Assembly: GCA_002070265.1 (NCBI GenBank) | Contig: MWCX01000088.1 | Span: 156,578-220,577, forward strand | DNA length: 64,000 nt | Direction of reading: 5' to 3' | Source of the DNA: Bacteroidetes bacterium ADurb.Bin174 | GTDB lineage: Bacteria > Bacteroidota > Bacteroidia > Bacteroidales > Paludibacteraceae | Shown here: positions 1 to 7,801 of the stretch, in pieces | How the letters are laid out: every line of letters starts with the position of its first letter | Numbering within the stretch: position 1 is the stretch's first letter | Notes under the pieces: model-generated | Seen by the model: only the letters and a program-made list of their open reading frames with translations | What the model was told of the DNA's origin: nothing | Databases searched by the model: none | Program-made: the position numbers and the translations under genes

Positions 1-334
1 GACCGATAAAATTATAGAAACCATTGGCAGAAGTAATAACCATTGCCAAGTTTGAATCATTGATGTCAAACGTTAGAGGCTGATCGGAAAACTCGCGCAA
101 AGTTTCAAGCAACAGGCGCGATGCCACCGCTACTTTTCCGGATCCTTCAGCTTCTTCAACTTCCATGTGGGTAATCAAAGTAGTCTCCATATCCGTTGCA
201 GTCATGGTCAACTGTTTCCCATTCAAATCAAATAAAAAATTGTCAAGTATCTGCCAAGTGTTTTTTGCATTAATAACGCGACTGATAGCTTGCAAGTGAC
301 TTAGTAAAACGGTACTGTTTGCTACAAATTTCAT
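1..334 (-). CDS. dnaN: DNA polymerase III beta subunit (sliding clamp), N-terminal part
   Basis: The gene runs off the left edge, so only about the first 111 residues are present. Read on the minus strand from ATG at 334, the protein starts MKFVANSTVLLSHLQAISRV and continues with the LDNFLFDL and TATDMETTL stretches typical of the first clamp domain. The beta clamp is a ring that tethers the replicative polymerase to DNA. It lies downstream of htpG on the same strand, but a terminator and a large hairpin lie between, so it is probably transcribed on its own. No exact -7 element is visible just upstream; the nearest match, at 340-347, has one mismatch to TAnnTTTG. Confidence 0.93.
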   Translation of the reverse strand, partial: MKFVANSTVLLSHLQAISRVINAKNTWQILDNFLFDLNGKQLTMTATDMETTLITHMEVEEAEGSGKVAVASRLLLETLREFSDQPLTFDINDSNLAMVITSANGFYNFIG

Positions 335-375
335 ACGTTCAAATATTATTTTTTAGTTGTCGTATGGAACTCTCG

Positions 376-428
376 ATGAACTAATTTAATCATCCACTTG
401 GGTGGAATAATTGATTAAATTAGTTCAT
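376..428. repeat. Long inverted repeat (hairpin) in the dnaN leader
   Basis: Perfect 17-bp arms at 376-392 and 412-428 enclose a second small hairpin (TCCAC at 393-397 and GTGGA at 401-405 around TTGG). The whole would fold into one long, bulged stem. It lies 42 bp upstream of the dnaN start codon and has no T-tract on either side, so it is not a classical terminator. It could be a regulatory leader structure or a small mobile repeat. Confidence 0.6.
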
Positions 429-552
429 TGTTCGTTTCATATTATTCTTTTTATCTTGTATTCCAATATTCAATCTTCCAGAGGCAAATTGAGCCATTGA
501 CTGTTAATTATATTCAAATGATGATTAATAAGAAAAACAAATGTACGCATTT

Positions 553-600
553 TTTTACAAAAAAACGAAGAGGAATAACAAAATAATTTTATCCCTCTTA
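553..600 (-). terminator. Rho-independent terminator of htpG
   Basis: On the minus strand an AAGAGG...CCTCTT stem (plus strand 568-573 with 594-599, extended by ATAA/TTAT pairs) is followed by CG and then a run of seven T. It begins about 43 bases after the htpG stop codon, which fits termination of that transcript before dnaN. Confidence 0.7.
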
Positions 601-642
601 TTCTCTTCAATTTATGCAGGCCGTAAGCTGATAGGAAAACCG

Positions 643-2700
643 TTACAGTAATTCTATGCTTCGTTTCACAAACTCAGCCAAAGCCTTTCCTTTCAGCATG
701 TTGTTAGACAACAAAGCCAAATCAATCAACTGTCCAACCTGCTTGTTCTCACCACCGTAAGTACTTAACAACACATCTTTTTTATCTTTTAAAGCAGTGA
801 TTTGCCCCATTAAATTTTCCAATTCTGTTTTTTCTTCGGCAGGTATTTCTTCAGCTTTTTTGTCCTTATGGCTCTCTTTCAGAGATTGATGCTTTGCTTC
901 AACCTGCTTCAATTCATCATAAACGGGACTTATTTCTACCTTCAATGCCCCTTCTTCATCTTTTAATAATTTTTCAATCAACGGATGCGCAGTATTCACA
1001 ACCAAATTATAACTATCCGGCATTTCACCGTAGAAATTCATCATGCCGCCACCCTGCAATGCCGACATATCTTTCATGCGACGCATAAATTCATTTTGTG
1101 TAATGAAAACCGGATTGGACTGTGGACTTAAATGTTCGAAAGTAACAAGAAAATCTGCCTTATCAATGACGGGAAGCTGAGATTTAAAAATAGTGATCAA
1201 CTCATCACGTTGCCGGTCGCTAATGGTAACTTGAGATACCTCCTCTTTTTGAATCAACTTCTCAATTGTATCGCCATCAACCCTGACAAAACGCGTTTTT
1301 TCAAACTTCTGCTCCAGTTGACTAATGGCATGCACGTCCAACTGACCATCCATGATCAACACATCATAACCTTTATCCTGCGCGTGCTGAATGTAGCTGT
1401 ATTGCTCTTCTTTGTTGGTTGTATATAAATAAATCAAATCGTCGTTTTTGTCCTTCTGATTCCCTTCTACCAACTTTTTGTATTCATCGAAAGTAAAATA
1501 CTTACCATCTACGTTTTTCAACAAGGCAAATTTTTCTGCTCTCTCATAAAATTTCTCATCAGTCAACATACCATATTGAATGAATATCTTCAAATCATCC
1601 CATTTATCTTCAAAGTCAGGACGTTCATTTTTGAAAATATCAGCCAATCTATCGGCTACTTTCTTAGTGATATGGCTGGATATCTTCTTAACATTCCCAT
1701 CGCTCTGCAGATAGCTGCGCGACACATTCAGCGGGATATCCGGTGAATCAATAACGCCATGCAGTAGGGTCAGGTAATCGGGAACAATATCTTCCACTTG
1801 ATCGGTAACAAAAACCTGATTGCAATACAATTGAATTTTATTGCGCTGCAACTCAATATTGTTTTTGATTTTTGGGAAATACAAAATACCTGTAAGGTTG
1901 AAAGGATAATCAACATTCAAATGGATATGAAACAGAGGATCTTCAGAAAAAGGATACAATTCGCGATAAAATTCTTTATAATCCTCATCTTTCAGATCAG
2001 CCGGCTTTTTTGTCCATGCAGGAGTGGTATTATTAATGACATTATCTTCATCCGTTTCTACCTCCTTGCCGTCTTTCCATTCTTTTTTCTTGCCGAAAAC
2101 AATTTCTACAGGCAAGAACTTCGCATATTTTTTCAAGAGTTCGGAGATTCTGGCTTCTTCCAAAAACTCTTTATTGTCGTCATCTATGTGCAGCACGATA
2201 TCCGTACCTCTATCCGATTTAATCGTATCTTCCAGGGTATATTCCGGATCTCCCTTGCAAGACCAATGTTGTGCAACGGCACCTTCCTGATAAGATTGGG
2301 TGAAAATTTCCACCTTTTTGGCAACCATAAAAGCGGAATAGAAACCCAGACCAAAATGCCCGATAATTGCCTGAGCATCATCTTTATACTTTTCAATGAA
2401 ATCTTCCGCACTTGAAAGGGCAATCTGGTTGATATACTTATCAATTTCCTCAGCCGTCATCCCTATGCCCCTGTCAGAAACCGTCAATGTTTTTTTCTTC
2501 TTATCAATGCTGATATAAACTTTCAACTCACCCAGTTCACCTTTGAACTCACCCACAGAAGCAAGTGTTTTCAGCTTCTGTGTAGCATCCACAGCATTCG
2601 ACACCAATTCACGCAAAAAAATCTCGTGGTCACTGTACAAAAACTTCTTAATTACGGGGAAAATATTATCACTGGTTACCCCAATACTTCCTTTTGCCAT
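643..2700 (-). CDS. htpG: Molecular chaperone HtpG (Hsp90 family)
   Basis: This is a 685-residue cytoplasmic ATP-dependent chaperone. The N-terminal GHKL ATPase domain shows the Mg/ATP-binding helix NAVDATQ (Asn35), the DRGIGMT loop near residue 77 and the glycine-rich lid motif GHFGLGFYS near residue 113. The middle domain carries the SRSYLQSDGNVKKI segment characteristic of HtpG, and the C-terminal dimerisation region is complete. The length is somewhat above E. coli HtpG (about 624), as is usual in Bacteroidota. It has its own terminator. A 15-bp near-palindrome 72 bp upstream may be a regulatory site; no standard -7 element is evident close by. Confidence 0.97.
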   Translation of the reverse strand: MAKGSIGVTSDNIFPVIKKFLYSDHEIFLRELVSNAVDATQKLKTLASVGEFKGELGELKVYISIDKKKKTLTVSDRGIGMTAEEIDKYINQIALSSAEDFIEKYKDDAQAIIGHFGLGFYSAFMVAKKVEIFTQSYQEGAVAQHWSCKGDPEYTLEDTIKSDRGTDIVLHIDDDNKEFLEEARISELLKKYAKFLPVEIVFGKKKEWKDGKEVETDEDNVINNTTPAWTKKPADLKDEDYKEFYRELYPFSEDPLFHIHLNVDYPFNLTGILYFPKIKNNIELQRNKIQLYCNQVFVTDQVEDIVPDYLTLLHGVIDSPDIPLNVSRSYLQSDGNVKKISSHITKKVADRLADIFKNERPDFEDKWDDLKIFIQYGMLTDEKFYERAEKFALLKNVDGKYFTFDEYKKLVEGNQKDKNDDLIYLYTTNKEEQYSYIQHAQDKGYDVLIMDGQLDVHAISQLEQKFEKTRFVRVDGDTIEKLIQKEEVSQVTISDRQRDELITIFKSQLPVIDKADFLVTFEHLSPQSNPVFITQNEFMRRMKDMSALQGGGMMNFYGEMPDSYNLVVNTAHPLIEKLLKDEEGALKVEISPVYDELKQVEAKHQSLKESHKDKKAEEIPAEEKTELENLMGQITALKDKKDVLLSTYGGENKQVGQLIDLALLSNNMLKGKALAEFVKRSIELL

Positions 2701-3022
2701 ATATAATGATTTTTAAAAATTTAAAATTGAGTGCCCCGCGATGGTCAAAAGAAATGCCAGCGAGAGAAGGGCTGACAATTTGACAGAAACAAGCCAATTA
2801 GGATATTGCTAATTAAAAAATTCTGCGTACATTTGGAGTGTTTGTAAGTTCGAAACTTTTCAACGTGTAACACTTTGTGAAAGTATCTCATCAAGTGTGG
2901 TTTGAACGAAAAGATAATGAAAAATTTACAAAGCAAATGGGAGTTAATTACTCAAAATCCAAGACTATTTAAACACATATTATACAATTTGCCACCAAGG
3001 TAAATATTAAATAGTTCCAACC
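2701..3022. other. Divergent intergenic region between htpG and the exported protein genes
   Basis: This 322-base gap serves htpG (minus) and the gene at 3023 (plus). It contains the near-palindrome at 2772-2786 and a small hairpin (AATTAG 2796-2801 with CTAATT 2809-2814). A short ORF here (2745-2936, minus) has no recognisable composition or start signal and is not called. Confidence 0.5.
2772..2786. promoter_or_regulatory. 15-bp near-palindrome upstream of htpG (candidate operator)
   Basis: CTGACAATTTGACAG is symmetric except for one A/A mismatch per half. It lies 72 bp upstream of the htpG ATG. Spacing and symmetry suggest a dimeric regulator site, possibly for heat shock, but I know of no exact match. 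Confidence 0.35.
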
Positions 3023-3544
3023 ATGAAACAACTTTTATCAATAATTCTTTGTCTGTCATTCACATTATTGATGAATAACAACTGCTTTGCACAAGAAAGT
3101 ACTTACGAACTAAAAGGGCTGCACACAGTATATGTGGAAATATATGGAAATGCTTTTGAGGGATATACCATAGGATATGATTATGCCCTGAAATTACATG
3201 AAAGACATAAGTTGTCTTTCAAATGCGGATTTGGTTTTGTGCCACAATCAGATAAAATTTTCAATTTTTTCGACCTCCCTATTGCAACTGAAATCAGCTA
3301 TTTATACGGGAAAGAACACCATCTTGAACTAGGCGTGGGGGTAACATGTAATGCGAATTTCTGGAGTAGTAAGGGAGGATTCTATCGTGCTGATTGGCTA
3401 ACTCCCTTTAGAATAGGGTATCGTTTTCAAAAAGATGATGGAGGTCTCTTCTTAAAAGCCGCAGCCACACCTTTTATTTGGTGGAACTTGTCATTTATGC
3501 CATGGTTTGGAGTAGGTTTGGGCTATACGTTCAAAAGTCGGTAA
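3023..3544 (+). CDS. Exported small outer-membrane-like protein (paralogue A)
   Basis: This 173-residue protein has a clear signal peptide (hydrophobic LLSIILCLSFTLLM, cleavage probably after CFA-Q at about residue 24). The mature part alternates short hydrophobic and aromatic segments (SYLYGKEHHLELGVGV, FRIGYRF, GLGYTFKSR), the pattern of an outer-membrane beta-barrel. The last motif ends in the basic residues KSR. It is a tandem paralogue of the next gene, with near-identical signal peptide, upstream sequence and C-terminus. I do not recognise a named family and its function is unknown. Confidence 0.72.
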   Translation: MKQLLSIILCLSFTLLMNNNCFAQESTYELKGLHTVYVEIYGNAFEGYTIGYDYALKLHERHKLSFKCGFGFVPQSDKIFNFFDLPIATEISYLYGKEHHLELGVGVTCNANFWSSKGGFYRADWLTPFRIGYRFQKDDGGLFLKAAATPFIWWNLSFMPWFGVGLGYTFKSR

Positions 3545-3640
3545 AAAACCTTATAACATTACGGTTTGCTAAGGTTTTACATACAACTTTACATACAATT
3601 AAATTTGAAAAATACTTGAATATATCAAATAGTTCCATCC

Positions 3641-4204
3641 ATGAAAAAATTTTTATCAATAATTCTTTGTCTGTCATTTATATTGTTAATGAATAATAAT
3701 TGCTTTGCACAAGACAGTATCGACAAACAACAACGAGGGCTGCACACGATATATGCAGAAGCGTTGGGGAATGCACTATTCTATAGCATAGGATATGATT
3801 ATACACTAAAATTACAAGAAAACCATAAATTGGCTTTTAAATGTGGATTCGGTTGTTTTCCGGAATCAGATGGTAATGGCAGACTTAATTTTGATGATTT
3901 CATTTTCTCTTTTGCACCTGAAGTCAGCTATCTATACGCGTTTTCCAGGTCAAAACATCATCTTGAATTGGGTACGGGAGCAACATATTTTGTAAATATG
4001 GGTATATTTGATTGGGTACTTCCCTTTAGAATAGGATATCGCTATCAAAAAGATAATGGAGGCTTTTTCCTCAAAGCTGCCGTCACACCCTTATTTTTGT
4101 TTTGGATGGAACAAGAAACCGGAAACGGTGAAATGAAATTAGAGCAAATAATACATATGCCATTTGGGGGAGTAGCTGTTGGTTATACGTTTAAAAGCCG
4201 GTAA
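3641..4204 (+). CDS. Exported small outer-membrane-like protein (paralogue B)
   Basis: This 187-residue tandem paralogue of the gene at 3023 has a signal peptide (LSIILCLSFILLM, cleavage near CFA-Q). The conserved blocks GLHTIYAEALGN, IGYDYTLKL, SYLYAF, HHLELGTGATY, FRIGYRYQKDNGG and VGYTFKSR all have counterparts in the first copy. The 15-20 bases before each start codon are also almost identical, which points to a recent duplication of gene plus leader. It is probably a small beta-barrel of unknown function. It could share a transcript with the first copy, 96 bp upstream. Confidence 0.72.
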   Translation: MKKFLSIILCLSFILLMNNNCFAQDSIDKQQRGLHTIYAEALGNALFYSIGYDYTLKLQENHKLAFKCGFGCFPESDGNGRLNFDDFIFSFAPEVSYLYAFSRSKHHLELGTGATYFVNMGIFDWVLPFRIGYRYQKDNGGFFLKAAVTPLFLFWMEQETGNGEMKLEQIIHMPFGGVAVGYTFKSR

Positions 4205-4241
4205 AATAGCCTCATAAATTATGGTATATTGAGGTATTGTA

Positions 4242-4249
4242 TATCTTTG
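4242..4249 (+). promoter_or_regulatory. -7 element TATCTTTG upstream of the glycosyltransferase
   Basis: An exact match to the Bacteroidota -7 consensus TAnnTTTG lies 23 bp before the ATG at 4273. A TTG at the ideal -33 distance is absent, so the promoter may be weak or activator-dependent. Confidence 0.5.
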
Positions 4250-4272
4250 CATGTAATTGAACCGAAAAACCT

Positions 4273-5208
4273 ATGTTATTTTCAATCATCATCCCAGTTT
4301 ACAACCGCCCTGACGAAGTTAAGGAGCTATTAGAATCACTGACCAAACAAACAGACAAAAAGTTTGAAGTCATGGTGGTTGAGGATGGCTCTACCCTTAC
4401 ATGCGAAGATGTTTGTAAACAATATGCCGGAGAATTGGACATAAAATACCTATTTAAGGAAAATTCCGGACCGGGAGGCAGCAGGAATTACGGTGCCGAA
4501 CAAGCCAAAGGTGATTATTTGCTTATCCTTGACTCTGACTGCATCATCCCCGAACACTACATCCAAAACATACGTAAAGAACTCAAAACTAAGCCTTGCG
4601 ATGCCTTCGGAGGTCCCGATGCTGCACATGAAAATTTCAGTGACATGCAAAAAGCTGTAAATTATGCCATGACCTCATTGATTACCACAGGTGGTATACG
4701 GGGAGGCAAAAAAGACGGATTGGAAAAATTTCACCCCCGAAGTTTCAATATGGGCGTAAAGACTGATGTTTACAGAAGCTTGGGCGGATTTTCCAATATG
4801 CGTTACGGGGAAGATATTGATTTTAGCATACGCATTTTCAAGGCAGGTTATACCGTACGTTTATTTCCCGAAGCCTATGTTTATCACAAACGCAGGGTAA
4901 ATTTAGCCAAATTTTACCGCCAGGTCTTTCATTCCGGAGCAGCACGAATTGCCTTGTGGAAAAAACATCCTGAGTCGTTGAAACTCGTTCATTTCTTGCC
5001 CTCAATCTTTGTAATTGGCATGATTTCAATTTTGATAGCAGGATTATTTAATCCGATTATATGGGGATTATTACTGCTTTTCTGCTTGATAGTTTTCGTA
5101 GATTCATCAATCCAAAACAAAAGTATTAAAATAGGATTGTTATCAATTGTAACCTCATTTACTCAGCTTTTCGGATATGGATTAGGGTTTTTGTCAAGAC
5201 TTAAGTAG
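4273..5208 (+). CDS. Family 2 glycosyltransferase, membrane-anchored
   Basis: This is a 311-residue GT-A-fold transferase using a nucleotide-sugar donor. It shows the GT2 start FSIIIPVYNRP, the EDGS motif near residue 37, the metal-binding DSDC (DXD-type) near residue 92 and the acceptor-site GEDIDFSIRIFKAGY near residue 178. The C-terminal 65 residues contain two hydrophobic helices (FLPSIFVIGMISILIAG and IIWGLLLLFCLIVFV), so the enzyme probably sits at the inner membrane. The gene stands alone between exported-protein genes and a convergent transporter gene, so the glycan it makes cannot be deduced. Confidence 0.88.
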   Translation: MLFSIIIPVYNRPDEVKELLESLTKQTDKKFEVMVVEDGSTLTCEDVCKQYAGELDIKYLFKENSGPGGSRNYGAEQAKGDYLLILDSDCIIPEHYIQNIRKELKTKPCDAFGGPDAAHENFSDMQKAVNYAMTSLITTGGIRGGKKDGLEKFHPRSFNMGVKTDVYRSLGGFSNMRYGEDIDFSIRIFKAGYTVRLFPEAYVYHKRRVNLAKFYRQVFHSGAARIALWKKHPESLKLVHFLPSIFVIGMISILIAGLFNPIIWGLLLLFCLIVFVDSSIQNKSIKIGLLSIVTSFTQLFGYGLGFLSRLK

Positions 5209-5242
5209 TTTCCGGATGATTTATCAGGTGATTCACACTTAA

Positions 5243-7336
5243 TTAATACTTTCCGGTAATACCTTCAGTCACGTTCAAGATATGATCTCCGATACGTTCT
5301 AACAACGAAAATATGTTGTTGTAAATAATACTCCTTCCGATTTGGAATTCAACATCATTATTTGCCATTGTATCAAAGTGATCTTGTCTGAGTTCGTCTC
5401 TTTTTTGATTGATTTTTTGCTCCACTTTTATTGCCTCATGGATGGAAACTTCATGGGAGTGCTTCTGAAGATTTTGACTCATAACTTGAAATGCTTCATC
5501 GATTAAATCGAACATTTCAATCAATTTCTTATTTTGGGACTCTGAAAATTCAATACCTTCCGTATTCTTCTTTTCAATATTTTTGGATATTTGATAAAAT
5601 ATATCTCCTATTCTCTCCAGACTATTTACAGCACTATTCATCCCGTGTATGCGTGTTGCCAACTGCACATCAAGGTTACCACTCGCAATGTGGTTGAGGT
5701 AACGCCCAATTTCAACTTCTACCCTATCGGTAATCTCCTCATATTTGGCTATCCTTTCAAGAAGTTCATACTGTTTATTGGAACTGGGTTCTAACATGAG
5801 TTCCCTTGTAAAAGACGACATTAGGGATGTCAAACCGCCAAACTTGGCTATTTCTTTTTTAGCTTCTAAAATAGAAAGTTCCGGTGTAGCCTTGGGGTTA
5901 TTGATATAATCCAAACGAAACTGTTCATCTTTTTTACCGCGGGATTTGACGGAAAACTCGACAAATTTAACCAAATATGGAATAAACCATATCTGAACCA
6001 ATGCATTGGTAACGTTAAATGTAGTGTGAAGGACAGCTAAACCCGTGCTGCCATATTCAGCGGTGTTGAGAATTGGACTTCCTCCGAAGATTGTTTCAGT
6101 CAGGAAGGTGACAAGTTTCAGGAAAAACGGGAAAACGAGGAGCACCATGATTACCCCTGTTACATTAAAGGTTGAATGTATTCTTGCTGCTCTTTTTGCA
6201 TGCACATTTCCCACTGTAGCAGCCAATTCGGCAGTTATGGTCGTACCTATGTTTTCACCCAATACCATGGCAGCACCTATCTCAAAAGGTATGGCACCGG
6301 TAGCCATCAGGGTCATTGTCAATGCAACGGTAGCCGAAGAAGACTGAATGATAACGGTAAGCAAAGCACCGAAAGCAACAAAAATGAGGGTACTAAAATA
6401 CGGGATATCACCTAGTGACACAAAATATTGTACAATAGGAGTATCGTGGGTAATATCGGGAACTGAAGCTTTCAAAAAACCTAAACCCATAAAAAGCAAA
6501 GCAAAACCGATAACACCATTACCCAAGCCTTTAAATTTTGGGTTTTTGAGAAAAAGCATGGGTAAGCCTACAGCCAACATAATCAGCGTATATGGCCCAA
6601 TATCCATTTTAAAGCCGAAAAAGTCAACAATCCAGGCAGTCATGGTCGTACCGATATTAGCACCTATGATGATGCCTGCCGATTGTGTCAACGAAAGAAT
6701 ACCGGCATTCACAAAAGAAACCGTCATAACTGTCGTAACCGAAGAAGACTGAATCAAAGCCGTGATGCCCATCCCTGTCAGTAAACCTTTAAGAGGATTA
6801 GAAGTAAAGGTTCCAAGTATGTTTCTGAGGTTTTTCCCAGCCATTCGTTGCAATCCGTCGCTCATGATTTTCATTCCAAAAAGGAACATTGCCAGCGCAC
6901 CTATTAACGTTAAAAAATTAAAAAGGCCCCAGGGCTTAGCTGTTTCACCCTCCTGAACACTTGACCATGAAATCCCTTTTTCCGTCTGCACTCCAAGTTT
7001 CACAAAATAACTTTCACCGCCTTTCAAATCGTCAATGAGATAGGCTGTTTCATCAATCGGAATATCAGCGACATAAGACCATCCTTCATCTTCGTTAAAA
7101 CCCGCTTTCTTCACCTCAGCTTGCGTAGCATACGCAATAACAATATAACTTTCCTGCTCCTGAATACGATTAAAGGTTTCATAATCAATGTTCCAGTGTA
7201 GCATCAAAGCTTCTTTTTCAGGGATGATTTGAACATTCTCAAAATCATCTTCCGTCAATTTTGCATGTAGAATAGGAGAAAAACTTACAAGGAAAGCAAT
7301 GGTTAGAAAGAAAGCAAGTACGCGGGTCTTTTTCAT
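5243..7336 (-). CDS. Na/Pi cotransporter family protein with N-terminal exported domain and C-terminal PhoU-like domain
   Basis: This 697-residue protein is a sodium-dependent phosphate transporter of the NptA/PNaS type. The membrane core (about residues 138-460) carries the two inverted-repeat signature motifs QSSSVTTVMT and QSSSATVALT, each paired with a GxNIGTT motif. The C-terminal 220 residues are helical and PhoU-like (RIGDIFYQISKN, RIGDHILNVTEG). Before the core sits a signal peptide and an extra domain of roughly 110 residues resembling a fibronectin type III fold (ALMLHWNID, SYIVIAYAT, SYFVKLGVQT). That domain is not part of ordinary NptA proteins. A perfect Bacteroidota promoter precedes the gene. 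Confidence 0.9.
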   Translation of the reverse strand: MKKTRVLAFFLTIAFLVSFSPILHAKLTEDDFENVQIIPEKEALMLHWNIDYETFNRIQEQESYIVIAYATQAEVKKAGFNEDEGWSYVADIPIDETAYLIDDLKGGESYFVKLGVQTEKGISWSSVQEGETAKPWGLFNFLTLIGALAMFLFGMKIMSDGLQRMAGKNLRNILGTFTSNPLKGLLTGMGITALIQSSSVTTVMTVSFVNAGILSLTQSAGIIIGANIGTTMTAWIVDFFGFKMDIGPYTLIMLAVGLPMLFLKNPKFKGLGNGVIGFALLFMGLGFLKASVPDITHDTPIVQYFVSLGDIPYFSTLIFVAFGALLTVIIQSSSATVALTMTLMATGAIPFEIGAAMVLGENIGTTITAELAATVGNVHAKRAARIHSTFNVTGVIMVLLVFPFFLKLVTFLTETIFGGSPILNTAEYGSTGLAVLHTTFNVTNALVQIWFIPYLVKFVEFSVKSRGKKDEQFRLDYINNPKATPELSILEAKKEIAKFGGLTSLMSSFTRELMLEPSSNKQYELLERIAKYEEITDRVEVEIGRYLNHIASGNLDVQLATRIHGMNSAVNSLERIGDIFYQISKNIEKKNTEGIEFSESQNKKLIEMFDLIDEAFQVMSQNLQKHSHEVSIHEAIKVEQKINQKRDELRQDHFDTMANNDVEFQIGRSIIYNNIFSLLERIGDHILNVTEGITGKY

Positions 7337-7369
7337 TATTTTTTGGTCTTAAAATAAAATATTTGCCCA

Positions 7370-7400
7370 CAAAGATACTTTAATCTCACCTGAAAGCAAA
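7370..7400 (-). promoter_or_regulatory. Consensus promoter of the Na/Pi symporter gene
   Basis: On the minus strand TTTG (7400-7397), exactly 19 bases, then TATCTTTG (7377-7370) match the Bacteroidota vegetative promoter without a mismatch. Transcription would start near 7364, leaving a leader of about 30 bases before the ATG at 7336. Confidence 0.8.
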
Positions 7401-7801
7401 TAAAAAATGAAACTTTTATGTTAAATATTTGGGGAAGATAAAACGGAAGAAAAACATTCAATTTTAGATTAAACTCGGTACTCAATTATATCTTTATTAT
7501 CTCTTTTTGCATGTATACGACAGCACTTCAAACTCAAACAATGTGAGCCCACGAGAGTTATAATATAAAATCTGACAACAATTTTGTATTTTTGCAGGCG
7601 GTGTTTCAATATAAGAGTATCCAACTACTACGTTACTTTTGATATTCGGGGTTCCGAGTTTCGTGATCGCGAGATCAAAAATGCTGCAGGATGCAAACCG
7701 ACCTTGACTGGTGAGCCAAAAAATAAGTGAGATTAACGTAAAACACCTTGCTGTTTTTTAGTTGAATATTTTTTGAAACATCCTCATAGTTAACAAGATA
7801 A
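7401..7801. other. Intergenic region upstream of mnmG
   Basis: About 400 bases without a gene. It contains a -7-like TATTTTTG at 7587-7594 with no good -33 partner, a GC-richer patch at about 7648-7720, and one copy of a dispersed repeat (7743-7780) just before mnmG. I see no tRNA or ORF. Confidence 0.5.
7743..7780 (+). repeat. Dispersed intergenic repeat, copy A
   Basis: The first 28 bases (7743-7770, starting ACACCTTGCTG) are identical to 33513-33540. Both continue with TTTTGAAACA, after a 2-base insertion in the other copy. A third, diverged copy lies near 52953. This copy ends 21 bp before the mnmG start codon. Confidence 0.65.

Larger units (their letters stand above)
335..642. other. 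htpG-dnaN intergenic region
   Basis: This 308-base gap carries the htpG terminator (553-600) and the large hairpin (376-428). The rest is AT-rich and holds no convincing ORF. Confidence 0.6.

Noticed and set aside
1798-2415. 205-codon open frame on the plus strand inside htpG
   Set aside because: It lies fully antisense to a conserved chaperone gene and its translation is unstructured, with no start signal. It is a shadow frame.
2745-2936. 63-codon minus-strand frame upstream of htpG
   Set aside because: It covers the near-palindrome and small hairpin and has no recognisable protein features.
3478-3696. 72-codon plus-strand frame between the two small exported proteins
   Set aside because: It overlaps the end of the first gene and the signal peptide of the second in another frame; there is no evidence for expression.
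7601-7740. Possible tRNA or structured RNA upstream of mnmG
   Set aside because: I could not fold a cloverleaf or a known riboswitch; the GC-rich patch resembles other intergenic word repeats.
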